Assembly (NCBI GenBank): GCA_934546985.1
Contig: CAKTEE010000016.1
Location: 1 to 43,580, forward strand
Reading direction: 5' to 3'
DNA: 43,580 bases
Source of the DNA: an uncultured Eubacteriales bacterium
GTDB lineage: Bacteria > Bacillota > Clostridia > Oscillospirales > Acutalibacteraceae
This document shows, in pieces, positions 7,825 through 18,700 of this stretch. Position 1 is the first letter of the stretch. Each line of letters begins with the position of its first letter. The notes beneath the pieces were generated by a model that did not search any database, was not told the DNA's origin, and was given only the letters and a program-made list of their open reading frames with translations. A program made the position numbers and the translations under genes.

Positions 7825-8766
7825 TTGTCAAAATACGTTGAATTTACAGAAGCAGAAGTTTTTCAGGCTAACCGTGCCAGCCTGGAGGATTTTTTAAGAA
7901 ACCACGGAGAAACGTTAATCCGAAGCGGCACGGAATGGAGATGGAAACGCGGCGAACACGACAGTATCACCATACGGGACAACAACTGGTATGACTGGGT
8001 GGAGGATGAAGGAGGAAAGCCGGTGCGTTTCCTGATGAAATACTTTCATATGGATTTCCCAGGCGCAATGTATACTTTGTTAGGGCTGAAAGACGATACC
8101 CATACCCTTTACTATCTTGCCCGCAAACAAAGCGGCAAAAAAAGAGGGGAGCCGGTAATTGTACCGGCCAGAAATGATGATTACCGCCGGATGTTTGCCT
8201 ATCTTACAAAAGCGCGGGGAATCAGCGGGGAAATTGTCAGTTTTTTTGTACGGCAGGGGACGTTGTATGAAAGCAAAGAACACCATAACGCCGTATTTAC
8301 CGGCAGGGATGAGAACGGAAAAATTCAATACGTCATGGAAAAAGGGACGCTTTCTGATGTAAAAGGCTTTTGTGTTGAATCTAAAAATTCCCTGAAGGAA
8401 TACAGTTTCCGTTACACTGGAACAGGGAACCGTCTGCTTGTTTTTGAAGCTCCTGTAGACCTCCTTTCTTACATTACTTTATTTCCCAAACAATGGCAGC
8501 AAAACAGTTATTTATCTTTAGGAGGACTTTCAGGGAAAGCCCTCCTTCATTTTTTGTCAGTACACCCTAACATTCAGGAAGTCATTTTCTGTCTGGATAA
8601 TGACGAAAAGGGCAGGGCGGCCGGCGAACGGCTGCGGCGCGTATTGACGGAAACAGGCTATGAAACAATAAAAACGGACTGTTATTTTCCGTATGAAAAA
8701 GACTGGAACGACCAGTTAAAGAAAGAACGGGGGCTGAACAAATGGGCGGCGATACCCTTATTTTAG
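7825..8766 (+). CDS. DUF3991-TOPRIM protein (primase-like)
   Basis: 313 residues from a TTG start preceded by GAGGCGG. The N-terminal half (about 1-120) has the DUF3991-type arrangement with WYDWVEDEGGKPVRFLMKYF. The C-terminal half is a TOPRIM fold: a glutamate in LLVFEAPVDLLSY and the acidic LDNDEKGRAAGERL motif. Proteins of this kind are encoded next to relaxases in clostridial elements and are thought to act in DNA processing during transfer; no activity has been assigned with certainty. It starts 10 nt after the relaxase and overlaps the coupling protein gene by 25 bp, so all three form one operon. Confidence 0.85.
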   Translation: MSKYVEFTEAEVFQANRASLEDFLRNHGETLIRSGTEWRWKRGEHDSITIRDNNWYDWVEDEGGKPVRFLMKYFHMDFPGAMYTLLGLKDDTHTLYYLARKQSGKKRGEPVIVPARNDDYRRMFAYLTKARGISGEIVSFFVRQGTLYESKEHHNAVFTGRDENGKIQYVMEKGTLSDVKGFCVESKNSLKEYSFRYTGTGNRLLVFEAPVDLLSYITLFPKQWQQNSYLSLGGLSGKALLHFLSVHPNIQEVIFCLDNDEKGRAAGERLRRVLTETGYETIKTDCYFPYEKDWNDQLKKERGLNKWAAIPLF

Positions 8767-10502
8767 GACTTTGCGGTATTATTCTTATCATATTTATTTT
8801 AATTGCCGCATTCGGCAACAATTTTTCCCTGAACGGGATTAAAAGAAAATCCGTAGGGGACGGGCAGCACGGAACCGCCCGTTTTGCCGCAAAAGGTGAA
8901 ATAAAACAGGAATTAAAAACCGTACCCTATGAACCGGAGGAATGGCGGCTAAAAAAACAGCCGCCTGTAAAAGACGGCCTTATTCTGGGTATGGAACGGC
9001 GCGGAAGAAAATATTATGCTTTGGTAGACACTAAAGACAACCACACTTTAATGAACGCTGCACCCGGCGGGGGAAAAACAACAAGGTTTACATATCCCAA
9101 CATAGAATTTACCTGCGCCTGCGGCACCTGTTTTTTTGCAACCGATACTAAAGGAGATGTTCAGGACAGATATGCCTTTATTGCAGAACAATATTACGGT
9201 TATCACTGTACTGTTATTGATTTCAGCAATCCCCTGCGAAGCGACTGCTGGAATTTGCTGTCGATTGTAAATAAATACATTGCAAGGTATCAGATGACAG
9301 GAAACGTTTCCATGATGGCCAAAGCTGAAAAATCAGCGAAAATAACCGCCGGTTCCATTATCGGAAAAACAGATATGGGTTCCAATTCGTTTTTCTATCA
9401 GGCGGCGGAAGGGCTGATTGCAGGCATTATCCTGCTTATTGCTGAATTTGCAAAGCCGGAAGAAAGCCATATTGTCAGCGTATTTAAAATTACCCTGGAA
9501 CTTATATCGGAAAAGCCGAAAAAGGGAGAAAAGATGTACCTTTGCAAACTTTTTGAAAAGCTCCCGCCGGAACATAAGGCGCGCTGGCTGGCTTCTTCCG
9601 CTGTTTATTCCCCGAATGAAAGTATGTTTAACGTTATCTCTACCGCTATCAGCCGCATGTTAAGCTTTATAGACAGTGAAACGGAACAAATCCTCTGCTT
9701 TGACAGCAAATATGATTTTGACGGTTTTGACAGGGGAAAAAACGCTGTATTTATAAATGTGCCGGAAGAAGATAAAAACAAACATTTCCTGCTGTCGCTG
9801 ATTGTTGAGCAAACCTACGGGGAACTTCTGCGGATGGCAGGCGAGAACCGGAACGTACTCCATAAAAGGGTGCGGTATTTTCTTGATGAATTCGGCACCA
9901 TGCCGCCGATTAACAATATAGGCAGTATGTTCAGCGCAGGACGAAGCAGGGGGATTCTTTTATGCCCCAGCGTGCAGGAATTGGCGCAGCTTGGATTAAG
10001 GTATGGCAATGAGGAAAAAACAAATATTCTCGGCTGCTGCCAGAATGTTTTAGCCGGCGGATTTTCCCCGCTGTCCGAAGCGGCAAAGGAAATCAGCAAT
10101 GCGCTGGATAAAACCACCGTACAGTCAGGAAGCGTTTCCGTTGGCGGCGGTGTAAATGCAAAAAACAGCCGTTCCCTGCAAATGGTATCAAGACTGCTGA
10201 TGAGCCCTGATGAACTGAAAAATATGCCGAAAGGCGATTTTATCTGTATGAAATCAGGTATGCACCCTTTCCGTACACATCTGGAATATTACGAAGATTT
10301 AGGCATTTCATTTCCAAAACTGCGGGAAACACAGGAAAACGCTGTCCGAACCGTAAAGTATGCGAATTTAAAGGAAATTGAAGCCGCAATTAACAAAAAA
10401 TACGGGTGCAGGGAAGCCGCGCTTATTCCTGAAGATGAACCGGAATTATCCAGACAAGCGCACAGTATTCCAAAACGTGACCCGAATGTTTGGAATATGT
10501 AA
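8742..10502 (+). CDS. VirD4/TraG-type coupling protein
   Basis: 586 residues. One N-terminal membrane segment (about 6-24) is followed by a large cytoplasmic ATPase. Walker A is A107-PGGGKTT near residue 108-114, a variant with APGGGKT. Walker B is YFLDEFGTMPPI near residue 382. NTKGD-like (ATDTKGDVQD) and QELAQL motifs of the family are also present. It would hand the relaxase-DNA complex to a type IV channel. No VirB4 or VirB6 is seen in the window, so the channel lies outside it or is supplied by another element. Confidence 0.92.
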   Translation: MGGDTLILGLCGIILIIFILIAAFGNNFSLNGIKRKSVGDGQHGTARFAAKGEIKQELKTVPYEPEEWRLKKQPPVKDGLILGMERRGRKYYALVDTKDNHTLMNAAPGGGKTTRFTYPNIEFTCACGTCFFATDTKGDVQDRYAFIAEQYYGYHCTVIDFSNPLRSDCWNLLSIVNKYIARYQMTGNVSMMAKAEKSAKITAGSIIGKTDMGSNSFFYQAAEGLIAGIILLIAEFAKPEESHIVSVFKITLELISEKPKKGEKMYLCKLFEKLPPEHKARWLASSAVYSPNESMFNVISTAISRMLSFIDSETEQILCFDSKYDFDGFDRGKNAVFINVPEEDKNKHFLLSLIVEQTYGELLRMAGENRNVLHKRVRYFLDEFGTMPPINNIGSMFSAGRSRGILLCPSVQELAQLGLRYGNEEKTNILGCCQNVLAGGFSPLSEAAKEISNALDKTTVQSGSVSVGGGVNAKNSRSLQMVSRLLMSPDELKNMPKGDFICMKSGMHPFRTHLEYYEDLGISFPKLRETQENAVRTVKYANLKEIEAAINKKYGCREAALIPEDEPELSRQAHSIPKRDPNVWNM

Positions 10503-10514
10503 AACAATTCATGC

Positions 10515-10541
10515 AGGGGCAGGCTTTTGTCTGCCCCTTAT
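10515..10541 (+). terminator. Hairpin after the coupling protein gene
   Basis: AGGGGCAG, loop GCTTTTGT-like, CTGCCCCT, then TATTTA. A first terminator-like hairpin 13 nt after the stop. Confidence 0.65.
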
Positions 10542-10550
10542 TTATTAAAA

Positions 10551-10600
10551 ACAGCCTGATAAATGCAGGGACTATCCTGCCGTTATCAGGCTGCTTTTTT
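10551..10600 (+). terminator. Strong terminator of the mob operon
   Basis: AGCCTGATA (10553-10561) pairs with TATCAGGCT (10584-10592), with an inner stem GCAGG/CCTGC, followed by a T run. It separates the mob operon from the rep gene. Confidence 0.85.
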
Positions 10601-10601
10601 A

Positions 10602-10639
10602 TGATTATGCAATTAAGTGATTAAATGATTATATGATTA
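10602..10639 (+). repeat. Four TGATTA repeats before the rep gene
   Basis: TGATTA occurs at 10602, 10618, 10626 and 10634, spaced 16, 8 and 8 bp, ending just before the AGGAGG of the Rep-like gene. The spacing suggests iteron-like or operator sites bound by Rep, but the units are short and AT-rich, so chance is not excluded. Confidence 0.4.
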
Positions 10640-10654
10640 CAGGAGGACTTTGAG

Positions 10655-11617
10655 ATGAAAAAACGGACCGTCGGCTACTATGCGGTAATACCCGCCAGTG
10701 TGCGCTATGATAACAAGGTATGTGCAAACGCGAAACTTTTGTATGGGGAAATAACCGCTTTGTGCAATAAGGAAGGTTACTGCTGGGCTACGAATAAATA
10801 TTTTGCGGAATTATACGGCGTTTCTGCGCGTACTGTCACTAAATGGATAAAACAGCTTACAGATAACGGCTACTTAAAATCTGAAATCGTTTATAAGGCG
10901 GGAACCAGGGAAATCGCGGCGCGTTATCTTCGTCTGCCGGAATCTGCGCCCGTTCAGGAAGTTCCGGCTGAAGTTCCCGAACCGGAAGAATGCCCCGCAC
11001 CTATAGAAGATAATTTCTGTACCCCTCCTGAAGAAAAGTTCTATACCCCTATAGAAGAAAAGTTCCAGTATAATAATACAGGAAATAATAATACAAGTAT
11101 GAATATTCTTTCTTTCAGTCTTCCTGAAGGAAGGAAAGAAGAAACAAAAAAGAAAAATATATACACGAAAAATAGATCCTTACGCGCTGATCCGCACGTT
11201 GAAGCCTGCCCTGAACTGGATTTATCCGGTCTGAAGCTGAATGAAAAACTGCGTTCAGCGGCTAATCAGGTGCAAACAATTATCCGCCGATTATGGGAAA
11301 CATCAAAAATTACAGTCAAGGGTAAAGTCTGCCGTCAGGAATATATCCGCGCACAGCTTTCCCGTTTAACTGCCTTAGACGTTCAGGCAGTATTGGAAAA
11401 GCTTCAGCAAAACTGTCATAAAATTAAAAACCTCCCCTCTTATCTCGCGTCTATGCTCTTACAGGCTCCTGATGAAACAGCCCTCTGGCAGATACAAAAA
11501 GCCGGTACAGCCGAAGCTGCACCGGAAAAGTATGATTATTGCCGGAAACCGTCCTATGACATTGATGAATGGGAACGCTTATCCTTGCTCCCTATCCAGA
11601 CGGCATGGGGGTATTGA
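10655..11617 (+). CDS. Rep-like protein, HTH plus DUF6017-type C-terminus
   Basis: 320 residues, ATG 7 nt after AGGAGG. The N-terminal winged-helix region (RTVGYYAVIPASVRYDNKV; CWATNKYFAELYGVSARTVTK with WIKQLTDNGYL) matches the replication initiator A / phage O-like HTH proteins of clostridial plasmids and elements. The C-terminal region (about 225-290, REYIRAQ-like, LPSYLASMLLQAP) matches DUF6017, which normally accompanies that domain. The middle is Pro/Glu-rich and probably disordered. A 40-bp segment near the 3' end (11490-11529) encodes KAGTAEAAPEK and is also found as an intergenic hairpin at 19617. It could start plasmid replication or regulate the element. Confidence 0.75.
   Translation: MKKRTVGYYAVIPASVRYDNKVCANAKLLYGEITALCNKEGYCWATNKYFAELYGVSARTVTKWIKQLTDNGYLKSEIVYKAGTREIAARYLRLPESAPVQEVPAEVPEPEECPAPIEDNFCTPPEEKFYTPIEEKFQYNNTGNNNTSMNILSFSLPEGRKEETKKKNIYTKNRSLRADPHVEACPELDLSGLKLNEKLRSAANQVQTIIRRLWETSKITVKGKVCRQEYIRAQLSRLTALDVQAVLEKLQQNCHKIKNLPSYLASMLLQAPDETALWQIQKAGTAEAAPEKYDYCRKPSYDIDEWERLSLLPIQTAWGY
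11490..11529. repeat. 40-bp repeat inside rep, identical to 19617-19656
   Basis: Bases 11490-11529 are identical to 19617-19656 over 40 bp. Within it, GCCGGTACAGC and GCTGCACCGG form a hairpin; read on the minus strand it is followed by CTTTTTG like a terminator. Here it is in frame and translated as part of the Rep C-terminus. Confidence 0.85.
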
Positions 11618-12075
11618 TGATGGATTATTTTCCTGAAGAAGGGCTGATAAAATGCATTGACGGAATCCGCAGGGATGAAAGTAAGATTATCGCCCATTGT
11701 ACCAGCAGTCTGCACCCAGGCCCTTTAACTTATCAGCTGATGAAAAAACATAAATGCATAAAAAAGAAGTGCGGCAATTTGCGGATTGTACCTTCCGCTG
11801 AATACTGGCAGCAGAAAAAAAGGGCAAAGGAAAAACGGGTGCAGCGGAGAGAAGAAACAAAATCAGGAAAAATACTGGAACAGGATATTTTAGATTACGC
11901 CAACGATACCGTTAAAGATATGCCGGACGTTTCTTTTGTCCGTATCAGGCTGCACCCCCACGGCTTTTATTATCTGTTTTATGTGTCCGATAAATTTATT
12001 GATTTATCCGGTACGGTTAAAGCTTTGCATAAAAAATTCCATGTCAGGATATTTTTAAGGAAAAGTGGAATATAA
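11617..12075 (+). CDS. Hypothetical protein coupled to rep
   Basis: 152 residues from the ATG at 11617, which overlaps the rep stop (TGATG), so translation is probably coupled. The central part is basic (KKHKCIKKKCGNL, QQKKRAKEKRVQRRE) with two cysteines near each other. The C-terminal half is predicted mixed alpha-beta (SFVRIRLHPHGFYYLFYVSD). No family was recognised. Position suggests a role in replication or control of the element, but this is only contextual. Confidence 0.65.
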   Translation: MMDYFPEEGLIKCIDGIRRDESKIIAHCTSSLHPGPLTYQLMKKHKCIKKKCGNLRIVPSAEYWQQKKRAKEKRVQRREETKSGKILEQDILDYANDTVKDMPDVSFVRIRLHPHGFYYLFYVSDKFIDLSGTVKALHKKFHVRIFLRKSGI

Positions 12076-12105
12076 AAAACCGGTACAGATCTTACGCTGT
12101 ACCGG
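12074..12105 (-). terminator. Terminator of the lipoprotein transcript, CCGGTRCAGC family
   Basis: Perfect 9-bp stem CCGGTACAG (12080-12088) / CTGTACCGG (12097-12105). On the minus strand it is followed by TTTTTTATA, so it should end the RHS-lipoprotein transcript. The plus strand lacks a T run. Confidence 0.75.
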
Positions 12106-12166
12106 CGAATCATGATTATAAATTGAAATTGTTCTACAATTTGGAAAAAAGAGAAAAGATTTATTC

Positions 12167-12679
12167 TTACTGTTTTACAAAATTAATATTCAAAGTTTCT
12201 CTGGGGTTGTATTCGCAATATAAATAAAATACATCTCCTTCATCTGTATATTTAATAAAATTAATATATCCTATTTGCTCATCCGTTTCCTTTTCGTAAT
12301 ACTTAGAATTCAAAAAAGTTAATTTGATAATACTAAAATTATCATATTTTAAGTTTTCGATTTCAAGTATATTATTTTTTCCATCAGTACATCCATATGC
12401 TTCTTCAAGTGCTGGACTCAAATATGCTAAATTCTCTTCAATTTCAAAATAAAAAGTTGGATCTTTTTCAAAAACATAAACTCCGTCAAAATTATACTCT
12501 ACATCATTGAGATCATAATTTACTTGATATGCCGTTTTATTTGTTTCATTAATCTTTGAAAGAGTAGTTTCTTGTGTTTTGTTAGTTGAATTCTCCATTA
12601 TTGTACTTATATTTTCGGAACAACTTGATAAACCAAACATAATAATTAACATTGCCAAAAAAATATTTATTTTTTTCAT
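12167..12679 (-). CDS. Small secreted lipoprotein downstream of the RHS protein
   Basis: 170 residues. A lipoprotein signal (MKKINIFLAMLIIMFG then lipobox LSSC) places it on the outer face of the membrane. The mature part is Asn/Thr/Glu-rich at first, then a beta-rich region (YNFDGVYVFEKDPTFYFEIE). No family was recognised. It starts 48 nt after the RHS gene on the same strand and shares its AT-rich composition with the 3' tip of that gene. By position it could be the protective partner of the M23 tip, as polymorphic toxins usually have an immunity gene directly downstream. That is inference. Confidence 0.75.
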   Translation of the reverse strand: MKKINIFLAMLIIMFGLSSCSENISTIMENSTNKTQETTLSKINETNKTAYQVNYDLNDVEYNFDGVYVFEKDPTFYFEIEENLAYLSPALEEAYGCTDGKNNILEIENLKYDNFSIIKLTFLNSKYYEKETDEQIGYINFIKYTDEGDVFYLYCEYNPRETLNINFVKQ

Positions 12680-12727
12680 TTTCTATTATTCCTTTCACTG
12701 TAATCTTTTTGCTTTAAAACTAATTTT

Positions 12728-15700
12728 TTATACGGATTTATAATATCCAGGAAAAAGTGAACATGGGTTAATATGAGCATTATTTTTTAGAACTTCAAAA
12801 TGTAAATGTACTCCTGTTACATTTACCCCCGTTTTTCCCATTTTAGCTATCGTTTGCCCAGCTTTTACTTTCTGATTTTTTTTAACGGATGTACTATTCT
12901 TTAATAAATGATAATATCTAAATTCATATTTATCATTTTTTAAATAGATATAATATCCTGATCCAGTGGAATAACCAACTTTCGTAATCGTTCCATACAT
13001 TGCAGCATAAATTTGATCACCAGCTTTTCCAGCTTTTTTTGCACCAATATCTATACCCTTGTGAATTTTACTAGCTCCACTTGTCGGCTTATTCGGACGA
13101 GGTCCATAAGGACTTGTCATCCTTTTACTATCTGTTGGCGGTACTCTTTTATTTTTGTTAAAATGGTCTATCCAAGCAGACCAAGGCATACTTGCGGCAT
13201 TATAATATGAATTACCACAATACGAGCATTCGCCATCTGGATCTATTCTCATTACAGGGTTATTGAGACAATAAGTAAATCTATTTAAATCATTTAAACA
13301 TGTATCAGTAGAAATATATTCATCTTCATTAATAAACCTGCCGATCTGTGGGTTATAGTATCTGCTCTGTAAATAATACAGTCCCGTTTCCTTATCATAA
13401 TAGTACCCACGGTAACGGAACGGATTATCTGCGCCAAGACTGCTTGCAAGAGTACCGCTGACAGTAACATTTCCCCATGCGTCATAGGTATAAGTAACGC
13501 ATAGTACACCACTTGCATTTACAATACCAATAATATCGTTCTGCAGGTTTTTTACATAGAAATATTCCTGCCCGTCATAGAACAGACCCACAAGTTCATC
13601 ATCGGAGTTGTAACGGTAGTAGATCGTAGTGTTATTCGTTGTTTCACTAATAATTTTCCCATCTGCAAGGCTATATGTAGTTTTTGTCCCATTTACCGTC
13701 TTGCTGGTACGGATGTTGCTGTCGACATAAGTATAGGCTGCCGTTAATCCATTGCCGGAGATATTCGCAAGCTGGCGGCCTGCTTCCCATGTATAGGTAT
13801 ACCCGTCAAAGGTTAACGGGTTGCCGTTTGTGTCATAGGTAATCGGTTTCCCGTCATAGGAGGTCAGCTTATCCTGCCAGTCAGCATCTGCATAACCATA
13901 GATAACCGTACTGATAGGATTACCAAAGGCGGTACCCGCTGTATAAGCATAGGTACGTTTTTCCAGTATGTTCCCGCGATTATCATACCTGTAAGTATAG
14001 GTTTTGTCAAGCGCCGCGTTGTCTTCACGGATCAGCTGGTTTGCCCCGTCGTATTCATACTGGTTTACCAGAACGCTGTTTTTGTATACCTTTGCAATAT
14101 TGCCGTTTGCATCATAGCTGTAGCCGTAAACATCATTCATCCCGCCGGAACTGGTGTTTGTAACAGCGGCAACCCGGTCCGTAGTATAGCCGGCGGAAGG
14201 GTTTTCATAGCTGTAAGTTTGGCTCAGCGTGGCTGCAGTGTCAGAACCAACGGTAACGGATTTTTTGCTGACGCGGTTAAAACCGTCATATTCTGTTTTC
14301 TGCTGATATAATACGGTTTCCTGCGCAGTAGATAACCCAACAGATTTAAAGGTGGCAACCGGATTATCATCCTCATCCGCAGTATATTCGCTGATCAGCT
14401 TATTGCCGCCGCATTTTTCATAGAATGCAGAACCGTTTTCTGTTTCCGAAGCTCCGTAGGCATATTTTAAAACTGGATTCTGCTCAGCGGAAATATCCCA
14501 GACCTCCGTAACACCGTTCCTGTACTTTGTCAGGGTACGGTCCTCATAATTGCGCATGGATATCAGGCTCTGGTCTGCATCATAGGAATATTCCGTAACA
14601 AGCTGCCGCTGATCAGGGTTTCCGTAATAAACCTTGCTCAGGTTATGGTTCGTATCATATTCATATTCCGTGTATAAACCATTGGCATATTCCAACTTCT
14701 GAATATTCCGTAGGGTATCGCTGGTGTAATGATAAGTAATTAACGCAGTATCCCCAACCTTGATTTCAGAAACATTGCCCCACTTATCATACTCGAAATG
14801 ATACTGTACGGCGCCGCCTGAAAGGATGGATGATAATTTTCCTTCCGAATACTCATAAACGTTCTGCAGGGACAGGTTTGAATCGGCATAATATGGATTT
14901 GATACAGTTTGAGAAACATCGGTCAGCTGCTGTATATTATCATAGGTATAGTTTGTTGTATTGTTTTTTCCGTCGGTTACCCCGGTAACAATAGAAAGGT
15001 CATTGTTATAGGTATAAGACGCGGTATTCCCAAAAGCATTTGTTTCGCTGAGCAGCTGATTACCGTTCGTACTGTAAGAGGATGACGAATCATTTAGCTT
15101 AATCCCCGACAGCTCGTCATAAGTACGGGTGATATTGCCGAAGGCGTCATACTCTGTTTTGCTTTCCGGGGACGCTTCCGTTTCTTCCCCTGTACCGCTG
15201 TCCCCGGAACTGTCTTCGGTAACGTTCCCTTCAAATCCAGAAGAAATACTGCCCTTACTGTCGAATCCTACCAGCATTAAGGGTTCCTTGCACAGCTGAA
15301 TCCCGTCGAAGTAAGCCGTACCACTTTGGTTTGCATAATTCAGGGACAGGTCGATATAATCTGTCGAAACAGGAAGCTTAAAGGATTCTTCCTTAAACTG
15401 CCAGAGAGATTCCGAAGTATTAAAAACTACTTTTCCCAATTCTTCTGTGGTATCATCTGTCTTATGCGCAGTTACAGATATACTCAGCTCCCGTCCGCTG
15501 TCATTTCTTTCAGGCAGTGCATTTTCACAGTAAGCCCATCCGCCGAAAGTATATTCCTGACCGGCGCTTTCATTGACATAAACGCGCTGCGTCAGGGATT
15601 TCCTTTCCGTAAGGCTGCCCGTCATCTTAAAGCGGACGGTATCCATGTTTTCCGATGTACCCGGTGCGTCTCCGGTATAGGTACTCGCAGCGTCCGCCGC

Positions 15701-18700
15701 AGAAAGGTTTGTCCCTGTCCAATGGGACAGAGCCCCGGTAAAGTCCGCATTCTCCAGCGTATTATGGGATCCAGCGCTGACTCCCTGCTCCAGCTGGATA
15801 TCGTCCAGATAGTAGTCGCCGTTGCCGGACAAGATTACTTCAACCGGCAGGGAAGTATCTGCTGCAACCGTTGATACCTGAATTCTCTGCCATTTGCCGC
15901 TGGTCTGAGCCTGTTCAGACTCTTCGTTGCCAATTTTAATCTTTACATATGGGGAGTTGCCCATAGTACGTACCCATATGGAAGCAGTATAGGGCTTTCC
16001 AATTTGCGTATTGGCAATAGAAGCAGTCAGAGTTATTGATTCTAAATTGCTTTTGCTGATTTTTGCATAATGCGTCCCGGAGTAGGCCGGATTGTCTGCA
16101 TCTGCTGACGCACTCCATTCAATGGTGGTATTCGCCGTATTGCTTCCGGATAACGGCGCGGGGGAATCTGCCAGTTCAAAACCGGAATTTGCCGCATAAT
16201 TGATAACCGCACGGCGGATAGAGGAGGTACCCGTCAGCTGGTTTCGGCGTTTGCTGTTTTTGTCATAAGAGGAAAATACAGCGTTGCCCAGTTCATCACG
16301 TACAGATACCTGGTTGCCGTAGTTATCAAAGTTAATAATTTCCTGATGGCCCTGGGTATCGGTATAGACGGTAGATTTATTGCCGTAGGAGATGGAAATA
16401 GATTCTCCGACAGTCCCATCGGAAGCTGTTTCCGTAATCTTCGTCACCCTGCCGCCGGTATATTCGTAATTGATGGAATAACCGTCAACATCCGTAATCT
16501 TTGTCAGCTTCCCGTCTGTCCATGTATAGTTTACGCTCAGTCCGTCAGGGTAGGTTACTTTTATAAGATTGTTATCAGAATAAGTATAGCTGACCTGCCG
16601 CAGGGCAGTATCTCCTGTCCCTTTGTAGGAAGCGGAAGTCATTCGTCCCCGGTAGCGGCTGATTTGATAAACACGCCCGGCCCCGTCCGTAATGCTGTTA
16701 ATTAATGTGCCGCTGACGCTCAGGGATATACTGCTTTTGGTCGCTGCATGTTCATTTCCAGCCGTAATTTTTGTAAGGCGCTTATTGGTATATTCCTTAA
16801 CGGTTTCATCCTCATATGTAAGGGTATAGTTGGATGAGGAAGGGGTAAGTTCACCGTCTGCGGAAGTCAGCTTGACTTTTTCACCGCTCATACGGTCAAT
16901 AAAGTTATAGCCGTCTTTGATATTTTTCAGCCAGTCTCCGCTGACATAACCGTAACCGTCATTGTAAATAATCTTATACCATTTGGTTTCCCCAATCTGA
17001 TAATATCCTAAAAGGTCAACTTCTGTTTCATAAGAAAGCCTGCCGAGGACTGCGGCAGAAGTGGTTGGTGCACTGCGGACATTCAGGTTATTTGTCGCAG
17101 ATACCTGTGCGGTACCGTAAACTGCGGTCAGTTCTGCTGCGGAAACGCCGGTCAGGTACTGGCCGGTAATACATCCCGCACTGCCGTTATAGTCAATCTG
17201 GTACCAGCCGTTGGAGTAGCTGCCAAGCAAAGTGACCGCAGACCCTGAACTGATTGTTCCAAGCAGGTTATATCCGGTATCCGGCCCCATGCGTACATTT
17301 AGGTTTCCGGTATCTGAATAAACAGCCGTACCATAGATTTCCGTCATTGGAATTTTGGAGAACCCGGTCAGGTAATCCCCGATAACATAGCCCACGCCGG
17401 TTCCATACTGGACCTTATACCAGTTGATGCTTTCATACCATCCCAAAAGACGGACTGTTGTATTCAGAGGAAGGGTTCCCAGTACGGAATAGGAAGTACC
17501 CGGTCCGCTGCGTACCCGCAGTCCGTCGCTGGCTGTCGTTAATGCGGTACCGCCAAGGGGCGTCATCACAGGCGTTCCTGATTCCCCGGTTTCATCATCA
17601 GGGCCGGGGATATATTTATCAAAATACTGTCTGGTACCGTCCCCACGGTCAATCCAGAACATTTCCCCCATAACCGTGTTGTTCAGGTATTGGATTGCTT
17701 CGTCATACTGGTTATTCCAACCGCGGCCGTAAGTATTTTCACCGGTATTCGCAGAATTGTATACCATCGTGAATTCCGCAGGCGCGCGGTTCCCGTCAAA
17801 TTGCAGGTCGGTACGCTTAACCATCAGGCTGCCCGTTTGATTGTTCACATATGCCTTTCCTGCACGCCCGATATCCTGGATATGGTACCCGTCGTCATCC
17901 AGTGCACGGTTGGGATCTGTGTACTCGATTGTCATATAGACAGGCGGCAATGTATTTCCGGCCGCGTCGGCAATCAGGTTAACTGATCCGGTAAAACCGC
18001 TTTTCAGCATAAAGCCGAAGTTCGCCGAAGGATCCGCCGTCCATTTTTCCGCCAGTTTTGTAATGTCAAAGGAATAATCGCCGGCTCCGGCAGGACTGTC
18101 CGGCAAATAGTCCGTAAGAACAGGGGAGACTGCCGGCTGGCTGTTCCATGTAATTGTCCCTTTATCCCAGGCAGAGGTTACCTCATAAAGGGAAACCGAG
18201 GAAGCGCCGGAACCCGCGCTTTTATACCCGCCGATATGGAATTCTGATTTTAATATTTTTCCATTGTACGGCACGGTGATACCGTTTGCTTTAAAGTAGG
18301 CATATGATTCATAAGTATTTCCGCCGGATATGGTTTTGCCGACCGCCGGCGCCATACCGCCGTAATTTACCGCAGGGTTTTGCTGCTGCACCCCTGCATA
18401 GTCCCAAATGCCGTCAGGGCTGGTAATATACGGATCGATAATTACAGGGTACGCTCTTCCCGCATCTGCAAGCCATGCTTCGGAAGGTGCATAAGTCAGT
18501 GTATACCCGCCGTTTTCATCCGGCGATAATGTGACTTCTATTTCGGAAGAATAGACGCCGGCGCTGTCAAACATAAACGGTGCGGCAACGCGGAATATTT
18601 CCTCTGTGCCGGAAAGAAAAGATACGCTGCTGTCCGCGTTTTTTACCCCGTTTAATCCGGCCGCGTCAATATGGAAACTGAAAACTGTCCCTGCTTTCGG

